From: Epiperipatus broadwayi
Taxonomy: Eukaryota; Onychophora; Udeonychophora; Euonychophora; Peripatidae
Assembly: GCA_028023455.1 (NCBI GenBank)
Contig: JAQFVV010000043.1
Coordinates: 1,551,483 to 1,615,482 of the forward strand
Direction of reading: 5' to 3'
DNA length: 64,000 bases
A model generated the notes under the pieces. It saw nothing but the letters and a program-made list of their open reading frames with translations. It did not search any database and was not told the origin of the DNA. How positions within the stretch are numbered: the stretch's first letter is position 1; each line of letters opens with the position of its first letter. The translations under genes and the position numbers were made by a program. This document shows, piece after piece, positions 46,475 to 57,654 of this stretch.

Positions 46475-47887
46475 AACATCATTTCCAACCATTATCACAC
46501 TTTCCAAGTTCAATATGCATTTTCTGTTCTCTAGCTTCTCTTCATATCACTCCAGCACACTTCCTTATTTCATCCATCTCATGTGTACTCTCTCTCTCTC
46601 TAGATCTTTTACAATCTCTTGGAATCTAGTTTAAGATTCCAACTGTCCATTTATTATCATCTCTTCCAGCAATATATCCAGACCAACTCCATTTTAATCT
46701 CAATTCTTTCACTGGTGTTACTATCATCTGTTTGTTTTTTCATCCACGTATTTAGTTTTCGATCTTTTCTTGCTTCTCTCTATACTTCGTTGAGTGGTCT
46801 GAAGTTTCTGTATTGCTCTTCAGTTAAATGTCCAAGATTCACATCTATAAGTAAGACCTGGTAAACACATTTATCAAAAACTTTTCAAACACATAGGCAT
46901 ATTTCCATTTAATATTATATTTGTACAAAAGCACTCCACCCAAGTTTAATCTATGATTAACTTCATACATTGTTTCCATCTATGGTAATAATCTGACCAA
47001 GTATTTGTAATTGTTAACTTCTAACTTGTCATTATTAATCTTTTTCTTCTTTGAAGAAAATTCATTGTACATTAGGTATAAAATTTGCATTTAATCCTAC
47101 TTTCTTCCCATTTTAATCCACAAAATATTTTTTGCAAAACTTTTGGAATTATGGAATTACTGTCATACATCTTTCTCAATCTTCCTAGTGTCGTTATGTA
47201 ATATAATTGTTGCTGTTGCATTTTTATAAATATTCTTCAGAATATAACAATATCCTGGATGTATATCTGATGATTCAATGCTTTAATCACTGAAGAAAGG
47301 GTTATAGAATCAAATGCTTTTTCATAATCTACAAATCCAAAGTATAATGGCAACTCATATTCATTTGTCAACTTCTCTCAATACTTAGATATGATCCACT
47401 GTACTAAGGCCACTTTTAAATCCAGCTTGTTTTTTTGATTGGTTAAAATCCAAAGTTCGCTCACTATAAACAAGTTGTAAATATTTTGACAAATTTTTTT
47501 ATATAGAATTGATAAAAGATTGATAGGTCTGTAATTTCTTTATTAGCTTTTTAAAATATTAATACTGCATTCTTTCAATCATTTGTATCATTTATACATT
47601 AGATATATAACTGCTGCAAAATTTTTTATTTCCTCTTCTGTTTCTTTTAAGCTATCAGTTATAATTCCATAATTATCTGCAAAATTCTGGGCAAGTCAGA
47701 AAATACAGTAGTGGTAGGAGGTACTTTTTCTTGTTCTTTATTGCTATGTAATCCTTGATAAAACTCTACACATTTCATGATGTCATCTCTCGACAAAATA
47801 ACTCCATCTTTTTTTCTTACAGCCGAAAGGTTTCCTACCAAAATCAAGATGTTTTATACTCTTAAGATTTTTATTCTCTTCTATAAA

Positions 47888-48553
47888 TTTCCTTATTAAT
47901 TCACTATATGTATTGCCACACGCAGCAAGCTAGAGTAATCAATGGATACCAGGAGGCTTGTGCATAAAATCCCCATCTAGTGCTTACTCATTCAATATCC
48001 CCAGACTAGTTTCTGGCTTATGGCCTTCGTCAGTGAGGAGCCTTGGATCTGAGAGCACTGCACCTAGATCTTGGGATCTAATGCAACCCTCCAGCAGCCA
48101 CCTTTTATCTCCACAACTACAAAACTACGAGTCTTAAACTGAAAACACTTTGTTTTCATTCCAACCCCATTAGCTTATATAATCATATGGGTCTGAACTT
48201 AGTTCAGTACCCATACATTTTGGTGTCTTTGGTTCTTCAATAACCATAGCCACCACTATCCTATTAGGCAGGATTGGTTTTAAGCCAATAAACATCACAT
48301 GACCACCATTTCTTATGCTTGTGTATAACTGTTGTTAAAACAGGCAAAACTCATAGTATTGCCACACACAGCAAGCTAGAGTAATCAATGGATGCCAGAA
48401 ACTAGTCTGGGGATATTGTTTGGCATCCATTGATTACTCTAGCTTGCTGTGTATGGCAATATGTATAGTGAGTTTTGCCGATTTTAATGAGTTATACACA
48501 AGCATAAGTGGTGGTCATGTGATGTCTATTGGCTTATTTCCTTATTAATTCAC
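47888..48553. mobile_element. Palindromic hammerhead element F5 inserted in an RTE
   Basis: TTTCCTTATTAATTCAC occurs at 47888-47904 and 48537-48553 and belongs to the RTE, so it is a target duplication of 13-17 bp (the last four bases also match the element). Within: almost a full minus monomer, the start of a second minus monomer (from about 48285), then a short inverted plus monomer ending in the constant terminus CATGTGATGTCTATTGGCTT. It is younger than the RTE it split. Confidence 0.88.
47987..48053 (-). ncRNA. Hammerhead ribozyme motif in F5
   Basis: Full consensus core (CUGACGA, GAAA, ACUAGU, C). Loop II is CAUAA instead of CACAA. Stem I proximal and distal helices are kept. Confidence 0.76.
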
Positions 48554-49690
48554 AATTATACTTTCTTATATCCTTATCAACCCTTTTTAATACTATTTTT
48601 ACAAAATTCTAATGTTCAGTCCTTAATGCATCATTTTAATATATTTTCATACTCCTTTTCTTCAAAAATTGTCTAGTCTCAGTACAAATTTTACTGATCG
48701 TTTTTTTGTACCAGCAATCTTTGTTGCCGTTTTTAAAAATATGTTAACTTCCTATTGATTTCATTCAAATCTGAATCATGTTCTCAAAATCATAAATATT
48801 TGAAAACGATTTGCAAGTTATAATTTAAATTCATTGAAATGTTTCTGAATATTAGGAGTATTAACTGGGGAATATTGTTTTTCTTAATTTTTGTCTCTCT
48901 AGTTTTGCATTAACATGTATCTTATATCTCTAATCAATGATCACTTCCTGTGTCAAATTTATTAAGAAATATTAGTCTTGAAATACATATTTTCTGTTAG
49001 TCAAAACATAATCCAATTCACTGTACTTTCATTTGGATGATTCCATGTCCATTCCTGTTTAATATTTATCTCAAAAATGAATTCATGATATAAAGTTTTT
49101 CTTTTTCTGCAAACTCCACAAGTCTATGCCCTCTCTTATTTCTATCACCACAATCAAATATACCTATAGCACTTTCATCTTTCAATTGTTTACTGATTTT
49201 AGCATTAAAGTTATTCATGACAATTTAAAAATGATGTTTGGTCTGATTAAAAGCCTTTTGTATATCCAGATAAAAATCCTCGGCTTATTCACAATGACAA
49301 CTTGTTGGGGCATAAAATTACATTACCTGCATTTAGTATCTATCATTAAGTTGAATAGCTAATTTTGCCACACTGCTTGATATATCCTCAATCTTCATAA
49401 TGTTCTTCCACTTTTTACTTATAAAGAATCCTATTCCACTTGTACTTCCAACGTTTGTATCTTTGTAATAAAGTACATGTCCACTTTTTAAATATATTAT
49501 CTCTTCACATTTTCTTCAACTTCACAAAGTCCAAAAATGTCTTATTTAATATTAGACAGTTCTTCTAATTCTTGCAGTCTTTCTTCACTTGCAAGTTATC
49601 TGCAGTTGTAAATACCTAAATAAAAAGTCATCATCAAATAGCAGCCTAGGTTCGCAATCAAATTCTTAGCACCCTCGGCTGCCAACTCTG

Positions 49691-51345
49691 AAGCCTTCTG
49701 GGAATAAGCACACAATTTAAATATCTATTAAGGAAAAAAAAAAGTTCATTTATACACACAGTTATTCTACCTTCAAAAAACTCAGCTGCTATTTCAGTTA
49801 AGACCTTTTAGGCAATTGAGAAGACCATGTTATTTCTTGATCTTAAATTCCAAGGATAAAAAGTCAAGAAACACACCATGCTGGCTAATGCATGTTGGTG
49901 GGGAACCCATTCATGTTTCCGTACTATATAAATAATCATACAATAATAACAGCTGTAATGGTAGGAATATATAGTGATCATTAGTAATTTGCCGTGCTTG
50001 GTTCCTTTAAGGCCTTCAAGGATTTCGTTTCAGTTAACAGCAAACTCCTTTCTGCAGTCACCCAAATATATATATATACATAGATATTAGACAAGTAACT
50101 TATATTAAAAAATTGATTTCATATAAGACAAATGGAAATACATTTTAATGCTTACATTTGGTAATTGTAGAAAGCTTATTAACCAAATCGTTTTGTCCTA
50201 AATATGCTATAGTCCAAAATAATCGTACCTAGGCAATCTTCCAAAGTATTTTCTAAATCCAATCGTTACTCTGTTTGAACACATCACAGCTTTGAAGATA
50301 ATTCATTTGGTTCATGCATAAAAATGCTGGCTTAAAACATAGAAGATAATCATACATATCTTCCACAGCTTACCCAGTCATGATTTAAATCTTAAATCCA
50401 TCTATATCATCTTAAGTATGAGATCAATATTTCTTCAGTCACTATTCAATTATATATATTTCCAGACCATTTAATTAAAACAGATGCTGTTATTGATGCA
50501 AATGATGATTTACACCATATTAAGAGGTTACAACTTGTGCGTTACGCAAACGACTGAAGCTCAATATCAAAAGAATTATCAGGCGGAGTGCTTTTGGGAA
50601 CCTTTAGTCCCCATATTCATAGGCTATCTTGGGAGTGTCAGCTTGAGTTGTGATTTTAAACAACTGGGTAGTAATTTATTCAATGTCTTCATATAGTCCA
50701 CTTTCTAGAGATGGAAAAGCATGATTCTTTTCGGTTTATTGCATTGTCGTCATTTGCAATGAAGCACTCTTATTTTGCGTTTAGTATCATTGTGCTCTGT
50801 GCACGATGCTCGAAGATCAAGTACAAACAAGGATTTTATTCCATATTAAGAGGTATAAATATTCTCATATTTTGTTAAATTCCCACAGCAGTAAAATTAC
50901 ATATTACTTTTAATGATAATGAAAAATATTAAAACATCAGAACATGACAGTTTGTAAATAATTGAAACAAAAGAATTTTTCATTTTTTTTTTTAAAAAAA
51001 AAAACTATTTTATTACTAATTGTATATTTTGGTAGATATAGAGCTATAATAAATATCTGCTATATTTTGTTCAAGCAGCTCTAGGAAATATTGTATATAA
51101 TAAATAAGTTCACACTTTATTTGTATTATTTACTACACTATATACAAGATATGGTTTTCAACACTTTCACCCAAGTGTGTGCACTTATATTTAAAGTATA
51201 AAGGAAAATATGAATAAAGACTAAAGTTAGTTATATAAATATTTAAATATATACAAGCAGTTTAAAACACTGCTTAAAGCTGTTAATAGCAAATAATCAA
51301 AATGAGTTAATCTAGCCTAAGCGTTATCCCTCATAATCGTAACCA
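49691..51345. other. AT-rich stretch without a supported gene
   Basis: A plus-strand frame of 70 codons at 50484-50696 has no recognised motif. Nothing else could be assigned. Confidence 0.35.
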
Positions 51346-51525
51346 AAATGTAAATTAATCAGCTTGTCCATTTTCTGGATAGCAAAGCATGTGTCGCATC
51401 TATTAATTGCGTTATTGTCAATGATGATAAAATATGCTTCTTTTATCTTCTTTTTGCAGTCATTAGTTTCACTGCACATAATTTTGGGATTGGAGGATTT
51501 GAACCTATGACCAGCCTACTTCACT
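51346..51525 (-). mobile_element. Penelope-like element relic, end of the GIY-YIG endonuclease
   Basis: The minus strand reads AGHRFKSSNPKIMCSETNDC, then KKKIKEAYFIIIDNNAINR, which is the C-terminal end of Penelope-type endonucleases and parallels the copy at 52920-53406. The 5' side is cut off. Confidence 0.65.
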
Positions 51526-52782
51526 GAAAATTATTAAATAAAAATCTGATGTAAATGTACTAATTTTTGATTTTAACAAAATTATTTTTTGTTTTTTAAA
51601 GAATCATGTAATTATAAAAGTTTTCAGTATGAAATTTTTAAAATTATTTTTAAACCTATTTTTATTTTGATATGTAAGATGAACGATCATTGTATTATAA
51701 GCTTGTTTTTGTTAAAATATTGGCAGTCGGAAGAAAAACAGCTTTTAGCCATCTCCATGCTGGTTGTTTCGGTCTCCCCGATATATGTGCAGGGCACCAT
51801 GATGATCTAAGCCAAATTATGTGGAGCAGGTATCACTTCTTGTATCTAAAGTTCACAGATTATGGAAATTAAATGTATATTAAAAGTTGTAAATAGCTGA
51901 ATTGTCTGTGTAATTAATAAAATCTATGAGAAGCCTATCACATTATGTATTCAAATTGATAAAACTTGCAGTCACATGTATAAAATCTATTTTTAAATAC
52001 TGTATGTACAAAAACACAGATGAAAGAATCATGCTTTTGATAGACTTCACTATTACATCTATAGTATACATATTATTTATATATATGTAAACAACAATTT
52101 GAATGTATTATTTTTAATATATGGAGTATTTAATATTTATATGTCAATCATAATGGAGACTTTATCAGACTTTTAATTTTTTTATTACTCATTAACTTAT
52201 TAATCATTAATTTTAAATTATTATAGTGAAGTTACTTAAAACTAGATTAAGTATATCTCATTATTAATGTTCATATATATTCAGCAGTCTGTTGAGATCC
52301 AACAAACTAGTTCTTGTCGTAAGATAATTTGATTTATAAATGGATGTATGATTACTAATTCTTATAGCCAGTATACATTGTACCAGATGATTCTGAATAT
52401 GATCCAGCATTTTTGATAAATGTTTAGTTTCATAGTTATTTTAATACTTATGTCCATGCATATACCAAATATTAATGCTTGCAGATTTTTATATTAGCCC
52501 ATCATGTTGTCGTTCAGTTGACGATGATGATCAGATTTCATATTATATTTAAATCCAATCACAAATGATGACTGTTGGTTTATTATTTATGCCTGTTGAG
52601 CATGAGTATTACTTTGTATTATTTTGCTAGGTCACTTCCTATTCTGTTACAATATGTAAGATAAGAGATGCTTTTTTACAAGTATGGTAAACATATATAA
52701 ATTACGATTATAATATAATATCAATAATTCTGCGCTAACAAGCTTAGGTTAGAGAAGTTTAATATTGTAAAATTATGTTTAA
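51526..52782. other. Stretch without a supported feature
   Basis: A plus-strand frame at 51690-51872 (KILAVGRKTAFSHLHAGCFG, then LPDICAGHHDDLSQIMW) has protein-like composition for this AT-rich setting, but I do not recognise it and it has no clear splice signals. The remainder is featureless. Confidence 0.3.
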
Positions 52783-52837
52783 CTGCACTGAGCGCTTTCG
52801 AAGTTCCTGGACTTCATATTCGTAGCTGAGTGCAGAC
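52783..52837 (-). ncRNA. Hammerhead-like fold downstream of the Penelope endonuclease
   Basis: On the minus strand CUGCACU pairs perfectly with AGUGCAG, enclosing a 5-bp hairpin GAAGU/ACUUC, then GAAA and the self-complementary AGCGCU followed by C. This is the layout of Penelope-associated hammerheads, but CUGANGA is not present (the position reads GAAUAUGA), so it is either a relic or another fold. About 85 bp past the endonuclease end. Confidence 0.4.
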
Positions 52838-52919
52838 GATAGTAATGAGAAGACGTATTCTAATTTATGCAAATTAGCTAGTTGTTAATTGTGCCATAGA
52901 TCTTGGCATTTTATTTTGT

Positions 52920-53406
52920 TTGGATTAATTAGTCCATCTTTTTGAAATGGTGAAACAGGTGTCTTTACTGTTTATTGAATGAGTACAATTATTTATGAAG
53001 TAGGCTTATTTTACGCCTATGGTCATTTCTCTCTTCATACTATTGTGGGGTTGGTGGTTTTGAATCTGTGTCCAGCAGTCTTCATGCTCCAAGAATGTGG
53101 TCTCTTTATTGTTAGTGCCCTTTTATACATGTGTTGCAATACTCTATTTGTGATGGTTGTTTTTGTTTCCCCATAATACGAGGCCCTGCAACCACTCTGA
53201 GGGCATTGGGTTTGATATACATCTTGAGGTATTGTTTTAGTATCTAATTTATCTTTTGAATTGTTTACGAGTCTATTGGTGTTGGCAGAAGTGCGGAAGC
53301 CAATTATAAATTCTTTTGATAGTGTTTTCATTAAGTGTTTGGCAGTGTAGTTTATAATCAAAATTAGAGCACATTTACATATATATTTACTGTTATATTC
53401 TCTCAT
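52920..53406 (-). mobile_element. Penelope-like element relic with GIY-YIG endonuclease
   Basis: The open part (53035-53406, 123 codons) holds VYQTQCPQSGC, then RASYYGETKTTITNRVLQHM, then SWSMKTAGHRFKTTNPTIV. This is the GIY-YIG nuclease with the paired cysteines and the late His block that distinguish Penelope-like elements. After a frameshift it continues AYFINNCTHSINSKDTCF to about 52920. The reverse transcriptase that should lie upstream is absent, so the copy is 5'-truncated and inactive. Confidence 0.78.
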
Positions 53407-54330
53407 TCAAAAAACAAATAAACAAACAATAAAAAAATTACCGTACTGTATCTTTGTTTTTCAAATAAAATAAATAGTGAATTGTCAAGTTCCAATTAAA
53501 TATTTATCTGAACAATATATCTTTTTTTTGAATAAGTTTTTAAAAATTCTACATAAACATGGGGACAGCCTTGTTGGCCTCTCTGTTTTTTAAGCTTCAG
53601 AATTATACAAATGTTAATTATTAATTTCGGATTCTCAGCTAAATTCTTCATACAGACTCCAAGCTTTCCGATACAGCAACAAAAATATACCCATAAATTC
53701 AATGCTTTATCTAGAAATTATCTTTTCATATGGTTACAATTTTAGACATTTCAAAAGTGCAAATAAATCACATATGTTTTTTTCTTTACATTATTTCGCT
53801 AATAAGATGAGTTTTTTTATTAAATCAACTTTCATTTTATTACTTGAATTATTTTATGAATTCTCTTAAATTTTATAGTTTCCAGCTTTACACTTAAAAA
53901 ATATTTTATTAAAGTACTATATAAAAACTTTTGGAAAAATAAGTGGGAAAAAAAAAAAAAACATCAACTTTCAAATTACTTAACACAATGAAAATGTATA
54001 CAATAAATGTAAGTGATGTTTAAAATTGTAACATTTAAGTTACATTTATGCAATATACTCCAAGAAGAAAATATGGTGCCACATAGACTCTCAATATTTT
54101 TATTTTAATCACATTTAATTGAAGTCAGGTATATTGATTGTTACAGAGCATACCACAGCTTCAATCTAAAATGAAATAACAACAACATTGGAATATATAT
54201 AAAATTCCTTCTTGAAAATAAGTTTAAAAATGATTGTTTTTATCTCTAATTAAAATCACACCTAATGTAGTATTCAAGATGCTCAAAATAATCTTGTAAT
54301 ATTTTAGATTGTTTTATGTTAATATATATA
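53407..54330. other. AT-rich stretch without a gene
   Basis: Poly-A and poly-T runs only; short frames without motifs. Confidence 0.4.
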
Positions 54331-54529
54331 TGGTTGTTTTCTCTTAGCGTGTTGAAACCGCTTGACGGCGTAATTTCTATGTAAACAAACATAATTATAA
54401 TGTTACCGGGCCATTCCTCTTTTTTTTTTTTTCAACTTTATAGTGTTTTTTTTTTTTTTTGATTTACAATAAAATCATAAATAATGAAATTTATCTAAAA
54501 TAAATAAAAAATAAATTGGATAAATCTTT

Positions 54530-54800
54530 CTTTTTAATTTTTATTTTTCTAAAATGAAATTTGTAATTTTAACAAGAATAAAAACAAATAAAAACTATCG
54601 TGGTGACGCAAATCAAATTTTAACATGAAGAAAAATAATTTCTCCGAAAACAAAAACATCGTGGCCATGCAAATAATATTGTTAATTTTAACAAGAATAA
54701 CAAGAAATAATTTCCCCAAAACAACATCGTGGCCACACAAATATAATTTATAATTTTAATAAGAATAAAAAGAAAGAATTTATTCAAAACAATATCGTGG
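54530..54800. repeat. Minisatellite of about 66 bp, four units
   Basis: Units share ATCGTGGCCA, CAAATAAT, TTTTAACAAGAATAA and AAGAAATAATTTC blocks in order, with moderate divergence. Fully inside the inverted-repeat element. Confidence 0.65.
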
Positions 54801-55194
54801 CCAAATATAAAGCCGGTATTATCTAGTGCAAACGTAAATTTTAGCATGATTTCGTAAAAATCACGCTTACACTCCCCTTTGACAATTGATTAAAGTATCA
54901 CCCTTGTCTAGAGAAGCGGGGCAGTTTCCACAATTTTTATTACGTCATACTACATCATTGGATTTGGAAAATAATGACTTGGGCATGCGAATTTGAAGAT
55001 TTTTGACAGTCTCAATTACAGACACCTCACAAAATACCGTAGCAAAATTTAAAATGGGATTGTTCATAGAAACTACATAACACAAAGTTCACCATAAGCA
55101 GTCAGTGGCAGAATAAACATCCTATTTCTGTGTGTAAATACTTGTATCCGAAATGTTAATAATGGGATTGTTCGTATAAACTGCGGCAGAATAA

Positions 55195-55460
55195 TATGTC
55201 CTATTTCTGTGCTGTAGCATAGAAATAGATACCGTAGCTAAATTTAAAATGGGATTGTTCGTATAAATTGTGTAACACAAAGTTCACCGTAAGTGGCGGC
55301 ATCCTCTGCGGCAGAATAAACGTTCTATTTCTGTGCTGTAGCATAGAAATAGGCGCCGCAGACAAGTAAACGGACTATTCCTATACTTAAGCATTGGAAT
55401 AGAATGTTATATAGCAGCGTGGCCACTTAAACGGCATATTTTTGTGCATTTGCATAGAAA
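55195..55460. repeat. Series of short hairpins
   Basis: CTATTTCTGTGCTGTAGCAT followed by AGAAATAG, a hairpin of 28 bp, occurs at about 55200 and 55327. A diverged form (CTATTCC, loop, GGAATAG) lies at about 55376 and another weaker one near 55440. They are spaced irregularly in the right half of the element. Confidence 0.6.
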
Positions 55461-55544
55461 TTACGCCCTCAAGCGGTTTCAACAGGCTAAGAGAAAACAA
55501 CCATATATATATTTTAAGACAAATTACAAAATGTTTTCAAATAA

Positions 55545-55672
55545 GGCAAACTCTCCATACAGTAGTGCTACCCTGTGCCAACCAGAGTAATCAATGGATG
55601 CCAGAAGGCTTGTGCATAAAATCCCTAGCTAATGCCTACTCATCCAATATCCCCAGACTAGTTTCTGGCAGT
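55545..55672 (-). mobile_element. Hammerhead element F6, short fragment
   Basis: A single arm, ending exactly within the ribozyme at CCAGACTAGTTTCTGGCA, so only GAAA and stem III remain and the motif is incomplete. It lies just past the COX4 polyadenylation signal. Confidence 0.72.
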
Positions 55673-55737
55673 TTAATTTTTATAATGTATAGGTGTAAAT
55701 TTTTATAATAAAATCTAAACAAATAATATTTGCCGTC

Positions 55738-55743
55738 TTTATT
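55738..55743 (-). terminator. COX4 polyadenylation signal AATAAA
   Basis: AATAAA on the minus strand, about 217 bp downstream of the stop codon, giving a 3'UTR of ordinary length with no other exon-like sequence between. Confidence 0.6.
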
Positions 55744-55959
55744 TTCTTCAACATGTTAACATACAAATGTAATCAAAGCCAATGATTTGGCCAAACTTAT
55801 TCTTAACATGTAGCTCTAATACATGTTTTGTAATTTTAATCTACCAATTTAATAAAATTGAGATTTATCAAGATAGATAGTTTTAATCTTGGATTATCCA
55901 TTTAAAAGAAATGAAAACTGAATTCTAACAATTTAAATAAATATGGAGTGCTTTTGCAA

Positions 55960-56096
55960 TTAATCTTTCCACCGATTGTTATCATAGTCCCATTTGGACG
56001 AAACTCCTTGAATTGGATTTACTTCTAAGGTAATCATTCGTTTCAATGCTGCTTCCTTCCATTCTTCTGACATTGTTTTTATTGGCGGAGGGTAAA
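55960..56096 (-). CDS. COX4: Cytochrome c oxidase subunit 4, last exon
   Basis: A terminal exon encoding YPPPIKTMSEEWKEAALKRM and then ITLEVNPIQGVSSKWDYDNNRWKD and a stop. The EEW, KRM, NPIQG and SKWDY blocks are those of the C-terminus of COX4, a nuclear-encoded inner-membrane subunit of respiratory complex IV that faces the intermembrane space at this end. The exon starts after a good acceptor (TTTTTTATTTTAG, AG at 56097-56098) and in phase: two bases complete the previous codon. Upstream exons should lie at higher coordinates on this strand; I could not find them before the window ends, so the preceding intron may exceed 8 kb. The exon is intact, with no sign of decay, so this is most likely the functional gene. 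Confidence 0.88.
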
Positions 56097-56098
56097 CT

Positions 56099-56680
56099 AA
56101 AATAAAAAATATAAACGATTATAAAATGGAATTAAAAATCTCTTTGCATTTACATAACTATTGTATATAAGTGCAAGAATAAATATCTAGATTGATGTGT
56201 GCATAAACTTACACGTAAGTATAAATAATTATTTACTAACATTTCTATCTATAAGAATTTTCTTTGAAAAGCTCAGAAGTCAAAAACAGTTTTAATAAGA
56301 ATACATTCATGAAATGTGAATTTATTTTAAAGATTATCATTGAACACTTCTGGATATATATTGGAATAAAAAAAGAATATTATTATTAAAAAATAATGTC
56401 CAAAGTATTTTTAAAAAAAAAGAAGATACATTTAAGATTTTTAAATCTTACAAATTTCAAAAATATATTGCAAACGGTAATATCTATATTTATCCAATGC
56501 TTGAAATACCATATTTGCATTTCAAACTATAATGATTCACATTAAGTATAAGAAACACTGTGGTAATGATGATCAAAATGACATTTGTACTTGCGAAGTC
56601 AAAATCAGCTTATTTCTCCAAAAGCATTTTTTTTTAATTTAGGTTTAATTTAAATTAGCCGTAAGCACCATTTTCTTTAT
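56099..56680 (-). other. COX4 intron sequence
   Basis: AT-rich sequence following the acceptor of the last COX4 exon; no other feature was seen. Confidence 0.5.
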
Positions 56681-56682
56681 AG

Positions 56683-56763
56683 AGACAATACTTCTGGATG
56701 GATTATTATTTCTGACCATGATCATATCAATGTATATCCCCAAGAGGGCTGCATACCTTCTCA
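56683..56763 (+). other. Possible exon, unassigned
   Basis: An acceptor-like CATTTTCTTTATAG precedes an open stretch reading DNTSGWIIISDHDHINVYPQ, then EGCIPSQ, followed by a weak donor-like CAG/GTTTAT. I do not recognise the peptide. It is on the opposite strand to COX4. Chance is quite possible. Confidence 0.25.
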
Positions 56764-56769
56764 GGTTTA

Positions 56770-57650
56770 TTGGTATGTTAATTGTATATATTTTGAATGA
56801 GTTCAAATAGCAAAATAACTAAATTTAATAAATAATATGATTTATATGCAATGATCATAAAATAGTATATATATTTGCAAGTATTTGAAAATCATAATAA
56901 AAAAAAAAATATTGAATTACAGTTAGTCATAAACACTAAATTTAAATGTACTATAAACACATAACTAATATTAATGCTACAACCTTATATATATATAAAT
57001 CTTATCCATATAATATTTTTATCATGGTTTGTGCACATCTTCAATAATAGTTTTAACAAATTCAGTCTTTATTTCAATTAATCTTTTTGAGTAATAATGA
57101 CTGCAAACAAAGAACACGGTCTCACTTTAGACAAATATATGATAGGCCTTACAGCAGGATTTTCTTCTTTTCCTATGGCATGGTTTTCTTCTTGTAAGCG
57201 GGTAATGTTGTATCCTATGCATGATCAATATTCAAATTTAAATAAAAATATATAATTTTAAGTGTTACACAGATGTTCTTTAGTCACTCATAGTAAACAC
57301 TTTCTTAGTAGCAAATGTTATAATTGCTGAGTTAGATACACTATTGAAAAATACTTTTTTAAATAATCACATGTTAATCAGCAATATAAAGCTACTCTAT
57401 CACAGGAATCCATAAGAGGGAGCCAAGGACTCCAGTTAACACTGTTTCTGGCTCCGTTTCGTTCTCTTTTTCCCACTTTAGGGAAATTAAATTTCTCTAA
57501 AACTATCCCTATTAAAAAGGGGAGTTTCTTAGCTCTCTTTTCATATACAAGCTATATCAACAATGTAATCACAAGTAAGAATAATTTCAACTTTTATAAA
57601 AATGCTATGTAAATATATGGCAGCCACTGAAATTACAAAAGATTTCTACA
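56770..57650. other. AT-rich stretch without a supported gene
   Basis: No ORF, repeat or exon that I can support. Probably within the COX4 intron. Confidence 0.4.
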
Positions 57651-57654
57651 GAGA

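Larger units (their letters stand above)
46475..49690 (-). mobile_element. RTE-type LINE, near full-length, interrupted by F5
   Basis: 5' leader at about 49620-49690 and endonuclease at about 49600-48900 (QLNDRYQMQVMQFYAPTSCH, FNAKIS, FAEKEKLYIMNSFF after frame changes). Reverse transcriptase at about 47560-47250 (QAGFKSGLSTVDHI, YFGFVDYEKAFDSI), and a C-terminal part down to about 46480 similar to the fragment at 35600-36125. Element F5 splits it at 47905-48536 and duplicated 13-17 bp of it. The ORF is heavily mutated. Confidence 0.82.
54331..55503. mobile_element. Unclassified inverted-repeat element with internal hairpins
   Basis: Termini of about 50 bp are inverted repeats: TGGTTGTTTTCTCTTAGC, then TGTTGAAACCGCTTGA and GGCGTAATTTCTATG, differing at a few positions. 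Both sides abut TA-rich DNA. The interior has a minisatellite (54530-54800) and a right half with four or more short hairpins. No transposase. TA flanks allow a Tc1/mariner-like origin, but this is open. Confidence 0.7.

Noticed and set aside
54549-54847. Minus-strand Leu/Phe-rich frames resembling membrane proteins
   Set aside because: They arise from the AT-rich minisatellite and lack conserved motifs.
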